A model generated the notes under the pieces. The model was not told the origin of the DNA, did no database searches, and was given only the letters and a program-made list of their open reading frames with translations. From the NCBI GenBank assembly GCA_937136455.1, contig CAKZOO010000113.1:248001-312000 (forward strand): 64,000 nt of DNA, in the 5' to 3' direction. The stretch's first letter is position 1. The number at the start of each line of letters is the position of its first letter. Position numbers and translations under genes: made by a program. Positions 33,896 through 43,018 of the stretch are shown in pieces. The DNA comes from an uncultured Flavobacteriaceae bacterium (lineage in GTDB: Bacteria; Bacteroidota; Bacteroidia; Flavobacteriales; Flavobacteriaceae).

Positions 33896-33993
33896 TGGGA
33901 AATATGTTGTTTGCGGCCCTAGCTCTCATGTTAGTGGTTGTCTATGGAATCAATAAATTCCGAGCGAATAAAAAATACAAGAGAAAAAAATGA
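33895..33993 (+). CDS. 32-residue single-helix membrane protein
   Basis: A small open frame that fills the gap between the enoyl-CoA hydratase and queD-like genes. Its ATG overlaps the upstream stop by 1 base (TAATG) and its TGA overlaps the downstream ATG by 4 bases (ATGA). The product starts MGNMLFAALALMLVVVYGIN and ends in a very basic tail (RANKKYKRKK), so it would be one membrane helix with a cytoplasmic positive end. I do not recognise the family. Exact fitting into the operon supports that it is translated. Confidence 0.6.
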   Translation: MGNMLFAALALMLVVVYGINKFRANKKYKRKK

Positions 33994-34442
33994 GTACAAT
34001 TCGTATCACAAAGATGTTCAGTTTCGAAACGGGTCATGCGCTTTATGGTTATGATGGAAAGTGCAGAAATGTACACGGGCATAGCTATAAGCTTTCTGTA
34101 ACCGTTAAAGGGAGTCCCATCACTGATACTTCCGAGGTAAAATTGGGAATGGTGATTGACTTTTCTGATTTAAAAAAGATCGTCAAGGAAGAAATTGTCG
34201 ACCTGTTTGATCACGCCACCGTATTTAATAAGAATACGCCTCATTTGGAGCTTGCTCAAAAGTTAGAAGCCGAGGGACATCATATTATATTAGCAGATTA
34301 TCAGCCTACTTCTGAAAATATGGTTATTGATTTTGCACAAAAAATCAAAAAGCGTTTACCTGAAAATATCAGTCTCTATTCATTAAAGTTACAAGAAACG
34401 GACAGTTCTTTTGCTGAGTGGTATGCTGAAGACAATTCCTAA
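33990..34442 (+). CDS. 6-carboxytetrahydropterin synthase (QueD/PTPS family)
   Basis: Zinc enzyme of the 6-pyruvoyl-tetrahydropterin synthase fold, 150 residues, probably for queuosine precursor synthesis. Zinc ligands are the His of SFETGHALYG and the two His of NVHGHSYKL; the catalytic Cys lies in DGKCRNVHGH. The LFDHATVFN and LQETDSSFAEWY segments provide further active-site residues. It overlaps the small membrane protein gene and stops 2 bases before lpxH. The other queuosine genes are not in this window, so folate or biopterin-type roles cannot be excluded. Confidence 0.88.
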   Translation: MSTIRITKMFSFETGHALYGYDGKCRNVHGHSYKLSVTVKGSPITDTSEVKLGMVIDFSDLKKIVKEEIVDLFDHATVFNKNTPHLELAQKLEAEGHHIILADYQPTSENMVIDFAQKIKKRLPENISLYSLKLQETDSSFAEWYAEDNS

Positions 34443-34444
34443 CC

Positions 34445-35224
34445 ATGAATGAATCTCCTATATCCATATCAATAGCAGAGGGATCTAAAATTTATTTTTG
34501 TAGTGATCAGCATTTGGGGGCTCCAACACCAGAAAAGAGTCTTGTTAGAGAACTGCAATTTGTCAATTGGCTGGACTCCATAGAGAAGGATGTTCAAGCT
34601 CTTTTTATTTTAGGAGATCTATTTGATTTTTGGTTTGAATACAAGAAAGTAGTTCCCAAAGGGTTTACACGAACCTTAGGCACTCTTGCACGGATGAGAG
34701 ACAGAGGAATTCCTATTTACTTTTTTGTAGGTAACCACGATTTGTGGATGCGAGATTATTTAGAAAAAGAAATTGGGGCCCAAGTCTTTTTTAAACCACA
34801 GCGATTTACAATTGACAACAAACTCTTTTATATTGGTCATGGAGATGGATTAGGACCTGGAGATCACGGCTATAAGTTCATGAAAAAAATCTTCACCAAT
34901 AAGGTTTGTCAATGGGCTTATCGATGGTTACATCCTGATATTGGAGTAGCATTGGCACAGCATTTATCAGTAAAAAACAAACTGATTTCTGGTGAAGAAG
35001 ACATGCATTTTTTAGGAGAGGAAAAGGAATGGCTTGTTGTCTATGCAAAAGAAGTACTCGAAAAAGAAGAAGTCGACTACTTTGTCTTTGGCCATCGCCA
35101 TTTGCCTTTGGAAATACAATTAAATAATACCGCTAGGTATATAAACTTAGGAGATTGGATCACTCATTTTACCTATGGAGAATTATCAAGTGGAAACTTT
35201 GAATTAAAGAAACTACAAAATTAA
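34445..35224 (+). CDS. lpxH: UDP-2,3-diacylglucosamine hydrolase
   Basis: Metallophosphoesterase of 259 residues that makes lipid X in lipid A synthesis. The calcineurin-like metal motifs are present in order: YFCSDQHLGAP, LGDLFDFWFEY, FVGNHDLWM, HGDGLGPGD and FGHRHLP. The FDFWFEYK segment is typical of LpxH rather than other phosphoesterases. It follows the queD-like gene by 2 bases and its stop overlaps the convergent recJ stop within TTAA. Confidence 0.92.
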   Translation: MNESPISISIAEGSKIYFCSDQHLGAPTPEKSLVRELQFVNWLDSIEKDVQALFILGDLFDFWFEYKKVVPKGFTRTLGTLARMRDRGIPIYFFVGNHDLWMRDYLEKEIGAQVFFKPQRFTIDNKLFYIGHGDGLGPGDHGYKFMKKIFTNKVCQWAYRWLHPDIGVALAQHLSVKNKLISGEEDMHFLGEEKEWLVVYAKEVLEKEEVDYFVFGHRHLPLEIQLNNTARYINLGDWITHFTYGELSSGNFELKKLQN

Positions 35225-36921
35225 AACTCACTAGCTTTGAGGTCTTTTAGTTTTAACTGAATTGAAGTCGTTCCCTGCCAGGTATTGTGATCTAGACTGT
35301 AAACGATATCCACTTTTTTTCTGCCTGTAATCAGTTTTAAGTGTTTGCCTAAATCAAAACCAATGGCATCGATCTCATGGGCCATGTCTTGAGAAAATCG
35401 AGCTTTGAGGTGTTTGTCTTCTTCACCAACAGTTTTTCCATAACCACTGTCCTCAACACCTTTGCTTATAAATGTAGGCGCCCAATTTTCTGGACCAAAA
35501 GGAGCAAATTGCTTTAAAATTCTATAGAATTTTGGATTGATATCTTCGAGCCTTAATTCCATATCGATGGTAATCGATGGGGTTTTGAGTTCTTCATCTA
35601 AATTCAATGAAACATAGCTGTCAAACGCTTTTTTAAAAGAGGCGTATTGCTCAGGCTTGAGGGTCACACCAGCAGCGTATTTGTGTCCTCCAAATTGAAT
35701 TAAATGATCACTACAGGCTTCAATGGCCTCGTAGATGTCAAATCCCTTTACAGATCGTGCTGAAGCAGCGAGTTGATCGCCACTCTTGGTAAACACAAGT
35801 GTGGGTCTGTAATAGGTGTCGATGAGTCTAGAAGCGACGATTCCGATAACCCCCTTATGCCAATGCTCAGAATAGACCACCGTACTAGCAGCATTTTCTT
35901 CCTGATGATTTTTTATTTGATCAAGTGCCTCCTCTGTGATACGTGCCTCGACACTTCTTCGCTCAGTGTTGTTTTGCTCAATCTCAGAGCTGATCTTACG
36001 AGCCTTGGAAGCGTCTTTTTCGACTAATAATTCGACCGCCTGTGAACCGTGATTCATTCGACCAGCAGCATTGATCCTCGGAGCGATGATAAAGATAACA
36101 TTGGTAAGGCTCAATTGCTCGATGCCTACCTGATCGATGATTGCTTTAAAACCAGGCCTAGGATTGTTGTTGAGTTGTTCCAATCCAAGACTCGCTAAAG
36201 TTCTGTTTTCACCGTCGAGAGGCACAATATCTGCTCCAATTGCAGTCGCTACTAAATCGAGATAGGGGATTAATTCAAAGGCTTCCAATCCCAATTCCTC
36301 TCCTAAAGCTTGAATCAGTTTAAATCCGATACCACAGCCACAGAGTTCTTTATAGGGATAGGTGCAATCTCGTTGTTTGGGGTTGAGAATTGCTTGTGCA
36401 TCTGGCAATTCATCTCCGGGTCTGTGGTGGTCACAGATAATAAAGTCAATGCCTTTTTCTTTGGCGTAGGCTACTTTGTCAACTGCTTTAATACCACAAT
36501 CAAGAGCTATTATTAAACTGATGTTATTTTCAGCGGCATAGTCAATTCCCTGATGTGAAACGCCATAGCCTTCTGAATAACGGTCTGGAATGTAGGTGCT
36601 GATTCGATCGCTAAAATTCTTTAAAAAAGAACTCATCAATGCCACAGAGGTGGTGCCATCCACATCGTAGTCTCCATAGACGAGAATGGATTCTTCAAGA
36701 GATAAGGCTTCGAGGATTCTTCCTACAGCTTTATCCATATCCTTCATTGATGAAGGAGGATGTAATTGATCAAAGTTGGGACGGAAAAAGTCTTTAGCGG
36801 TATTAAAATCTTCAATACCTCTTTGAACTAAAAGATCAGCGATGGGAAGCGCAACACCAAGGGCCTGTGCTAGGGCATTTGCCTTGTCCTTGTCTGCTTT
36901 TTCTCTAGTGATCCATCGCAT
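35221..36921 (-). CDS. recJ: Single-stranded-DNA exonuclease RecJ
   Basis: 5'-3' exonuclease of DNA repair, about 566 residues. The DHH domain carries LVYGDYDVDGTTSVAL and IICDHHRPGDELPDA; the DHHA1 part has QFGGHKYAAGVTL. I start at MRWITREKADKDKANA, the usual beginning in this group; a GTG three codons upstream would overlap the OsmC gene. It follows the OsmC gene by 8 bases and meets lpxH tail to tail with a 4-base overlap. Confidence 0.95.
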   Translation of the reverse strand: MRWITREKADKDKANALAQALGVALPIADLLVQRGIEDFNTAKDFFRPNFDQLHPPSSMKDMDKAVGRILEALSLEESILVYGDYDVDGTTSVALMSSFLKNFSDRISTYIPDRYSEGYGVSHQGIDYAAENNISLIIALDCGIKAVDKVAYAKEKGIDFIICDHHRPGDELPDAQAILNPKQRDCTYPYKELCGCGIGFKLIQALGEELGLEAFELIPYLDLVATAIGADIVPLDGENRTLASLGLEQLNNNPRPGFKAIIDQVGIEQLSLTNVIFIIAPRINAAGRMNHGSQAVELLVEKDASKARKISSEIEQNNTERRSVEARITEEALDQIKNHQEENAASTVVYSEHWHKGVIGIVASRLIDTYYRPTLVFTKSGDQLAASARSVKGFDIYEAIEACSDHLIQFGGHKYAAGVTLKPEQYASFKKAFDSYVSLNLDEELKTPSITIDMELRLEDINPKFYRILKQFAPFGPENWAPTFISKGVEDSGYGKTVGEEDKHLKARFSQDMAHEIDAIGFDLGKHLKLITGRKKVDIVYSLDHNTWQGTTSIQLKLKDLKASEF

Positions 36922-36929
36922 GAATAGCA

Positions 36930-37349
36930 CTAAGATTTATGGAATACGATCTCGTGAGTTAAGTCTGAAAACCGACGAAACATTTCAGCAACCCCACAGT
37001 ATTTATCTACAGAAAGCTCTACACATCGATTGAGTTTCGCTTCATTGAGATTCCCTCCGTGAAAATGGTAAATCACATGTGTTTTATCATAGAATTTAGG
37101 GTGTTCCTCGGTAAGATGAGCCTTGATTTCAATACTGAATTCATCAACTTCTAATTTCATTTTTTTGATAAGAGAAACAACGTCTAAACCAGAACATCCA
37201 GCCAAAGCTGAAAGCATCAAACTTTTGGGTCTGTAATAGGTTGCTCCCGATTCAGGTTGATCAGCATCGATCATTAGATGATGTCCTGAAGTGTTTTCTG
37301 ATTCAAATAAATTTCCTCCTTTCCAGAAGGTACTGATATGATTTTCCAT
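36930..37349 (-). CDS. OsmC-family protein
   Basis: OsmC/Ohr-fold protein of 139 residues. I start at MENHISTFWKGGNLFES, since the upstream in-frame codons encode no family sequence. The first conserved Cys is in LAGCSGLDVVSLIKKM and a second Cys lies in SVDKYCGVAEMF, matching the thiol pair of the peroxidase families. The likely role is reduction of organic peroxides or a related thiol function. It is the first gene of a short unit with recJ. Confidence 0.9.
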   Translation of the reverse strand: MENHISTFWKGGNLFESENTSGHHLMIDADQPESGATYYRPKSLMLSALAGCSGLDVVSLIKKMKLEVDEFSIEIKAHLTEEHPKFYDKTHVIYHFHGGNLNEAKLNRCVELSVDKYCGVAEMFRRFSDLTHEIVFHKS

Positions 37350-37417
37350 AAAATGAGTAATTAGAATGTAAAAATACAATAATTCTCTGAAGTCTTTCTC
37401 AAAGAAGCCCCCTCAAA

Positions 37418-38545
37418 TCAGAGAAAAAATCGCTCAAAAAGATCAATGGTTAGCAGCCCCCAAAAGGTTCCAGTCGCCATGGATAAGATCGCCAGTACAA
37501 TGGCGTGAGGCATCCATTTTTTTTCATATGCAGCAGTTACTGCTGGAGCAGTTGCAATTCCACCAACATTCGCCATACTGGCTATTGGAACCCAAGCAAA
37601 ATTGATGTTTAAAAGTTTTGCAACACCAACGCTAATGATAAATTGAACTAGCATCCAAACGATTAAAAACCCAAAAAAGCTACCGTTAAAAGTCAATTGG
37701 TCAAAATTGAGTTTGAGTCCTAAAACCGCCATGACCATAAGAATTAATAAGCCGCCCATTTTAAGCACAAAGTCGAAATTCCACTTCTTGATATAATTAC
37801 TCAAGAGGAGTCCAAGAATCGATAGGGCGATTATTTTTCCTATAAAAGGCTCAATAGTGAAATGAACGATGCCAACAATTGAAAACAGAATTAATAAAAC
37901 AGTGTATTTAGAAATAGGGTTCTTGGACTGTTCAACTGTCGAAAGTGGTAGTGTCTTAGAATTAATTTTGAGGATTCTATTGATGGCTTCACTTTTTTTA
38001 ATAAGCTGAAACATCAAAATGGTCCATATGTTGACGAGGATATTATCCATCACGAGGATGCTTAAAAACACTTCTTCTGGGGTGTCGATCAGTTCTTTGA
38101 GTACCAATTGAGAAGTAGAACCACCAATCCATGAACCTACAATGGGAGGGATCCCCTTCCAATAATTTTCTTGAATCAAGACGCCTTCTATAAATTCCGT
38201 TCCATCGTAAAAAAACAGTAAGGTTACAGGTAAGATAGCAATAGCAAAAGATCCAGAAAGAAATAGTAAAATGGGTTTAAAGCCGATGGCTTTAAGACCT
38301 TGAAAGCTCAAACTACTCATTACGGCTACAATGGCTAATGGAATCAACAGATTCTTACTCCACTGGTGAATCTGAGAAGCAGAGTAATCCACAATAAACA
38401 GTTCAGAGATCAATGCTGGAAACAAATAGGCTAATAAGATGGCAGGGACCCAATCAAAAAGAGTTTTGATGTGTTTGTTTTCCCATTGATCTAAGAGCCT
38501 TACAGCGATCACTGTAAAGAGACTAATAAGGATTGGTTGAATCAT
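37418..38545 (-). CDS. DUF819-family membrane protein
   Basis: An integral membrane protein of 375 residues with about 10-11 hydrophobic helices. Marks of the family are the glycine-rich PPIVGSWIGGSTSQLVLKEL and the segment IASMANVGGIATAPAVTAAY, which occur as a pair in the two halves and suggest a transporter-like inverted repeat. The family has no settled function. It lies 9 bases after rsmI on the same strand and may be co-transcribed with it. Confidence 0.85.
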   Translation of the reverse strand: MIQPILISLFTVIAVRLLDQWENKHIKTLFDWVPAILLAYLFPALISELFIVDYSASQIHQWSKNLLIPLAIVAVMSSLSFQGLKAIGFKPILLFLSGSFAIAILPVTLLFFYDGTEFIEGVLIQENYWKGIPPIVGSWIGGSTSQLVLKELIDTPEEVFLSILVMDNILVNIWTILMFQLIKKSEAINRILKINSKTLPLSTVEQSKNPISKYTVLLILFSIVGIVHFTIEPFIGKIIALSILGLLLSNYIKKWNFDFVLKMGGLLILMVMAVLGLKLNFDQLTFNGSFFGFLIVWMLVQFIISVGVAKLLNINFAWVPIASMANVGGIATAPAVTAAYEKKWMPHAIVLAILSMATGTFWGLLTIDLFERFFL

Positions 38546-38554
38546 TGAAGCAAC

Positions 38555-39223
38555 TTATTTTGCTCCTAAGATAATCACAAATTCTCCTTTTGGAGCTTTT
38601 TTTTCAAAGTGAAGTAACACTTCTTCTAAACTTCCTCTTACCGTTTCCTCGTAGAGTTTGGAGATTTCTCTAGAAATAGAACAGGGGCGATCCCCGCCAC
38701 AAACCTCTATAAGCTGCGAAAGTGTCTTGAGGAGTTTGTAGGGAGACTCGTATAAGATGACGGTTCTATTTTCTACTGCTAGCTCATCCAATCTGGTTTT
38801 TCTACCTTTTTTAGGAGGTAAAAAACCTTCAAACACAAATCGATCTGAAGGCAATCCACTATTGACAAGAGCCGGAACAAAGGCTGTAGCTCCAGGTAGG
38901 CATTCAATGGGAATTCCCTCAGCGATACACGCTCTCGAAAGCAAAAATCCAGGATCAGAGATGGCAGGGGTTCCTGCATCTGAAATCAATGCCATCGTTG
39001 TTCCAGTCTTTAATTTTGAGATGAGCCCCTCCACAGTTTTATGCTCATTGTGCATATGATGGGATTGAAGAGGAGTGTGAATGTCAAAATGTGACAGTAG
39101 TTTTTTTGAAGTTCTGGTATCCTCAGCAAGAATCAGATCCACCTCTTTTAAAGTTTTGATAGCTCTAAGGGTAATATCTTCAAGATTTCCAATTGGAGTG
39201 GGAACCAAATAGAGTTTTGCCAT
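38555..39223 (-). CDS. rsmI: 16S rRNA 2'-O-ribose C1402 methyltransferase
   Basis: Methylates the 2'-hydroxyl of C1402 in the 16S rRNA decoding centre using S-adenosylmethionine. The 222 residues begin KLYLVPTPIGNLEDITLRAI and continue with LILAEDTRTSKKLLSHF, ALISDAGTPAISDPGF and the FVFEGFLPPKKGRK segment, all diagnostic of the tetrapyrrole-methylase-fold RsmI family. The C-terminal extension of some RsmI proteins is absent. It follows an uncharacterised gene by 6 bases. Confidence 0.96.
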   Translation of the reverse strand: MAKLYLVPTPIGNLEDITLRAIKTLKEVDLILAEDTRTSKKLLSHFDIHTPLQSHHMHNEHKTVEGLISKLKTGTTMALISDAGTPAISDPGFLLSRACIAEGIPIECLPGATAFVPALVNSGLPSDRFVFEGFLPPKKGRKTRLDELAVENRTVILYESPYKLLKTLSQLIEVCGGDRPCSISREISKLYEETVRGSLEEVLLHFEKKAPKGEFVIILGAK

Positions 39224-39229
39224 TGACTT

Positions 39230-39838
39230 TTAAGAATATTGAGAGCGAATTAAATTTAGAAAACGTTCTTCGTATTCTTCTTTTCCTTCCCAGTTATTGT
39301 ATTCAGACTTAACGTAATGATTGATGAAATCAATTGCTTCTTCTAGATTTTCAATAGAAGCTAAAGTAGTCAACACTCGATCTAAATCTTCGTTTTGGCC
39401 TCCGAACAAATGCTTTGTAAAAGCCAATCGATCGTTGAGTCCTAATTTAAGGCTTTTGGATAACTGATCGTTAAGGGTTAATGTCGGGTGTGGGGCAATG
39501 GTTTCGCTAACTATTTGATCACCCATTTGAGAAACCATATCCTTGATGGTTAACATACCAGGAATCATGATGTCATCTTGATGGGGATTGTTTTCAGGAA
39601 TTTCTTTTCGTGTTGAGAGTACTTGCTCAGCCATTTTTTCGAATTTGACAACAATTGCTTTTTTCTCATCATCTTCAGATAAGTCAAATTCGTGTTCTAA
39701 GGCATAGCGAAGCACAAGAGACTTCTCATAGAGCGATCTGATTTTATCGAACAGCTCCTCTGATGAAAAAGAACCTTCTTTTTTCAACAGTTCTTGGGCA
39801 ATAGCCTTGAGTTCTAATTCTAGATTTTTTGTTAGCAT
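39230..39838 (-). CDS. Conserved hypothetical helical protein
   Basis: About 202 residues that I cannot assign to a named family. I start at MLTKNLELELKAIAQELLKK; a start 22 codons upstream would lie in a region with other use. The chain is acidic and helical, with no signal peptide, membrane segment or cysteine cluster. The second half contains repeated helix patterns (NDRLAFTKHLFGGQNEDLDR). It precedes rsmI by 6 bases on the same strand and is divergent from tdk by about 104 bases. Confidence 0.75.
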   Translation of the reverse strand: MLTKNLELELKAIAQELLKKEGSFSSEELFDKIRSLYEKSLVLRYALEHEFDLSEDDEKKAIVVKFEKMAEQVLSTRKEIPENNPHQDDIMIPGMLTIKDMVSQMGDQIVSETIAPHPTLTLNDQLSKSLKLGLNDRLAFTKHLFGGQNEDLDRVLTTLASIENLEEAIDFINHYVKSEYNNWEGKEEYEERFLNLIRSQYS

Positions 39839-39942
39839 AGTACTAAAATAAGTATTTTTTAAATGGACAGATGCTAAAATCCCGTTAAAATCTAGGAGGA
39901 ACAATAGTTGAAATTAGTACATTTACCCTCAATTAAGTGCTT

Positions 39943-40587
39943 ATGTTTTTAGAAAATACATCAAATGTAAATGAAAAGTTCGGATGGATTGAAGTCATCT
40001 GTGGTTCTATGTTTTCTGGAAAGACAGAAGAGTTAATTAGAAGACTCAAACGCGCTAAAATTGCCAAGCAAAAGATTGAGATTTTTAAACCAATGATCGA
40101 TGTTCGATACGATGAGCAAATGGTTGTATCACACGATGAAAATCAAATTCGATCAACTCCCGTCCCTGCTGCTGCTAATATTAAATTGCTGGCAGACGAC
40201 TGTGATGTGGTGGGGATCGACGAAGCTCAATTCTTCGATTCTGAGATAGTAGAAGTATGCAACGATCTGGCCAATAGAGGAATTCGTGTAATTGTAGCCG
40301 GTCTCGATATGGATTTTAAAGGAAAGCCCTTTGGTCCCATGCCTGAGTTGATGGCAGTAGCAGAGTATGTTACCAAGGTACACGCTATTTGTACTCGAAC
40401 CGGGAAACTCGCGAATTATTCCTATCGCAAAGCAGCGGACCAGGAAAAACAAGTGATGCTCGGTGAAACTGATGTATATGAACCCCTCAGTAGAGAGGCG
40501 TTTTACAAAGAACAACTGTCCAAGAAACTCAAGCAAATGAACGTTGATCCAGAAATTCTTTCTTCAGAAGAGCATGCTAAAGAATAA
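39943..40587 (+). CDS. tdk: Thymidine kinase
   Basis: Phosphorylates thymidine for salvage. The 214 residues show the P-loop [19 protein letters not shown], the DEAQFF segment [16 protein letters not shown] and [19 protein letters not shown] start at [14 protein letters not shown]; a GTG two codons upstream is also in frame. Of the four cysteines that bind the structural zinc in most bacterial enzymes only the first remains (AICTRTGK); the others are Thr, Ser and Ala in this region. It overlaps alr by 14 bases. Confidence 0.93.
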   Translation: MFLENTSNVNEKFGWIEVICGSMFSGKTEELIRRLKRAKIAKQKIEIFKPMIDVRYDEQMVVSHDENQIRSTPVPAAANIKLLADDCDVVGIDEAQFFDSEIVEVCNDLANRGIRVIVAGLDMDFKGKPFGPMPELMAVAEYVTKVHAICTRTGKLANYSYRKAADQEKQVMLGETDVYEPLSREAFYKEQLSKKLKQMNVDPEILSSEEHAKE

Positions 40588-41665
40588 AACAACCCTTGAA
40601 ATTGATCTCTCTGCACTAGCTCATAACTATAAGATACTGAGAGCAGAAATCAGCCCAGAAACCAAGTTTATGGCAGTGGTAAAAGCCAATGCTTATGGTA
40701 GTGATTCTATTGCTGTTGCTCAAAAATTAGAAGCTCTGGGAGTGGATTATTTTGCGGTGGCCTATGCCATGGAAGGAGAAATTTTAAGGGCTCAGGGTAT
40801 TCAAAAACCCATTTTGGTGTTACATCCACAAACCGATCAATTAGATGGAATGCAGCAATTGAATCTAGAACCGACGATCTATTCTAGCAAAGGCTTAGAG
40901 GAGGTGATTGAATACTCTAAAATTCAATCGGTTCCAATTCACATCAAAGTCAATACCGGATTAAATCGATTGGGATTTAAACCCTCACAACTCGATTCGG
41001 TGATTGAGCTTTTAATAAAGCACCCTTCACTAAAACTTAAAAGTGTGTATTCTCATTTAATCGCTTCAGAAGATCCAGACTCCAAAGCGATATGTCAGGA
41101 TCAAATCAATGCTTTTAACCAATCGATAAAACTTTTTAATGAAGCAGGAATCACCGTTCCACTTCGACATATGACCAATACCTCCGGAATCATAAATTTC
41201 AAAGAGGCTCATTTTGAAATGGTGCGATCAGGGATAGGGCTTTATGGATTTGCCAATGGAACCTATGATAGCAAACTAAAGCCTATTGGTAGTTTAAAAA
41301 CAGTTATTTCAAAAATAAATGAGCTGTCCAAAGGAGAGGGAGTAGGATACAATTCTGGATTTGTGGCAGATAAGGCAATGCGAGTTGCAACCTTGCCCAT
41401 TGGACATGCCGATGGAATCACTAGAATTTACTCAAAGGGGAAAGCCAGAGTTTGGATTCACAATCAACCTGCTGAAATTCTAGGCAACGTATGTATGGAC
41501 ATGATTATGGTTAATGTCACCTCTATTGAATGTGAAGAAGGAGACGAGGTTGTATTATTCGATCAAAACCATTCGGCCAGTGAGTTTGCAGAAGGAGCTG
41601 GGACGATTTCCTATGAGTTAATTACTGCAATCGGATCCCGTGTCAGTAGGCTTGTAAAGCAATAA
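40574..41665 (+). CDS. alr: Alanine racemase
   Basis: PLP enzyme that makes D-alanine for peptidoglycan. The 363 residues contain the PLP lysine in [14 protein letters not shown] and the catalytic tyrosine in [15 protein letters not shown] start at [20 protein letters not shown], where family similarity begins; this ATG lies inside the end of tdk with a 14-base overlap. An ATG 10 codons upstream adds unrelated residues. No second alr or ddl is present nearby. Confidence 0.95.
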   Translation: MLKNKTTLEIDLSALAHNYKILRAEISPETKFMAVVKANAYGSDSIAVAQKLEALGVDYFAVAYAMEGEILRAQGIQKPILVLHPQTDQLDGMQQLNLEPTIYSSKGLEEVIEYSKIQSVPIHIKVNTGLNRLGFKPSQLDSVIELLIKHPSLKLKSVYSHLIASEDPDSKAICQDQINAFNQSIKLFNEAGITVPLRHMTNTSGIINFKEAHFEMVRSGIGLYGFANGTYDSKLKPIGSLKTVISKINELSKGEGVGYNSGFVADKAMRVATLPIGHADGITRIYSKGKARVWIHNQPAEILGNVCMDMIMVNVTSIECEEGDEVVLFDQNHSASEFAEGAGTISYELITAIGSRVSRLVKQ

Positions 41666-41717
41666 AGTTATAAATATAACATTCTGTTAAATATTTATAA
41701 TAAACTCATCTCTTCTT

Positions 41718-41748
41718 TTGTCAATACAAAAGTCTTGTTGTATTTTCG
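41718..41748 (+). promoter_or_regulatory. asd promoter
   Basis: TTG at 41718-41720, a 20-base spacer and TATTTTCG at 41741-41748 fit the Bacteroidota pattern TTG-N17-23-TAnnTTTG with one mismatch. It lies 25 bases upstream of the asd ATG. Confidence 0.45.
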
Positions 41749-41773
41749 CTTCTCAAAAATTAATACTTAAGAA

Positions 41774-42763
41774 ATGAAATTAGCAGTTGTAGGCGCCACA
41801 GGAATGGTTGGTGAAGTTATGTTAAGAGTTCTAGCAGAACGAAATTTTCCTATTGATGAATTGTTGCTCGTAGCTTCAGAGCGATCTGTAGGTAAAGAAT
41901 TGAGTTATAAGGGAGAAACCTATAAAGTGATTGGATTGCAAGACGCAGTGGACGCTGCTCCGGATATTGCAATTTTCTCTGCAGGAGGGGATACTTCTTT
42001 AGAATGGGCTCCTAAATTTGCTGCAGCTGGTACAACTGTTATCGATAATTCTTCTGCTTGGAGAATGAATCCTAACAATAAATTGATCGTCCCAGAAATC
42101 AACGCCAGTGAATTAACTGCTGAGGATAAAATTATTGCAAATCCTAACTGTTCTACCATCCAACTAGTGATGGTTTTAAATCCTTTACACCAAAAATACG
42201 GATTAAATAGAGTTGTTGTATCTACCTATCAATCGGTATCAGGTACTGGAATTAAGGCTGTTCAACAAATGGAAAATGAATCTCAAGGAATTGAGGGGGA
42301 TATGGCTTATCCCTACAAGATTAATAGAAATGCACTTCCACATTGCGACGTCTTCTTAGACAACGGATATACAAAAGAAGAAATGAAACTCATGACGGAG
42401 CCTAAGAAGATTATGAGTGATGACAGCTTTAATCTTACGGCAACGGCGGTGCGTATTCCAACAGCTGGTGGACATTCAGAGGCGGTGAATATTTCATTTA
42501 ACAACGATTTTGATTTGGAAGAGGTTCGCTCCATTCTTTCTCAAACTCCAGGAGTTGTTCTCGAGGACGACACAGCGAATAATATCTATCCAATGCCAAT
42601 CAATGCTCACGATAAAGACGAGGTATTTGTTGGAAGAATTAGAAGAGATGAGAGTATGCCAAATACGTTGAATCTTTGGGTGGTTGCTGACAACCTCAGA
42701 AAAGGAGCTGCTACCAATGCAATTCAAATTGCAGAATACCTAGTAGCAAACGGATTGGTTTAA
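41774..42763 (+). CDS. asd: Aspartate-semialdehyde dehydrogenase
   Basis: Reduces aspartyl phosphate to aspartate semialdehyde for lysine, threonine, methionine and diaminopimelate. The 329 residues begin with the NADP-binding KLAVVGATGMVGEVMLRVL, carry the nucleophile in IANPNCSTIQLVM and the catalytic His in TAGGHSEAVNIS. The enzyme has its own promoter-like region and ends before a strong terminator, so it appears to be a single-gene unit. Confidence 0.96.
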   Translation: MKLAVVGATGMVGEVMLRVLAERNFPIDELLLVASERSVGKELSYKGETYKVIGLQDAVDAAPDIAIFSAGGDTSLEWAPKFAAAGTTVIDNSSAWRMNPNNKLIVPEINASELTAEDKIIANPNCSTIQLVMVLNPLHQKYGLNRVVVSTYQSVSGTGIKAVQQMENESQGIEGDMAYPYKINRNALPHCDVFLDNGYTKEEMKLMTEPKKIMSDDSFNLTATAVRIPTAGGHSEAVNISFNNDFDLEEVRSILSQTPGVVLEDDTANNIYPMPINAHDKDEVFVGRIRRDESMPNTLNLWVVADNLRKGAATNAIQIAEYLVANGLV

Positions 42764-42785
42764 TACCGACAGACAAACAAACTAG

Positions 42786-42815
42786 AAAAAGCCATCCTAA
42801 CCGATGGCTTTTTTT
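42786..42815. terminator. Bidirectional terminator after asd
   Basis: An 11-bp stem AAAAAGCCATC / GATGGCTTTTT with a 6-base loop and a long T run on the plus strand. A runs on the other side let it serve the minus-strand gene that stops at 42814. Confidence 0.8.
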
Positions 42816-43014
42816 ATTTTTCAGATTTTTCTTTAATCTTTTTTGCTTGAACGAGGATTAACAAGAGAACGATAGCAATCGCATCGATCATTCCTGAAAC
42901 AACTGCCGTAAAACTATCTCCCTCAAATGGATTGTCATAATCAATAACAGTGAGGTTGTAGATGAATAAGGCTGCTGCCATGGTCGTTAGAAAGTAAATA
43001 AATTTAGTGCTCAT
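42814..43014 (-). CDS. Small two-helix membrane protein
   Basis: A 66-residue protein with two hydrophobic helices (FIYFLTTMAAALFIYNLTVI and IDAIAIVLLLILV) joined by an acidic loop and ended by a Lys-rich tail (KKIKEKSEK). I do not recognise the family. It begins 4 bases after the MarC-family gene on the same strand, so co-expression with it is likely. Confidence 0.65.
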   Translation of the reverse strand: MSTKFIYFLTTMAAALFIYNLTVIDYDNPFEGDSFTAVVSGMIDAIAIVLLLILVQAKKIKEKSEK

Positions 43015-43018
43015 AAGA

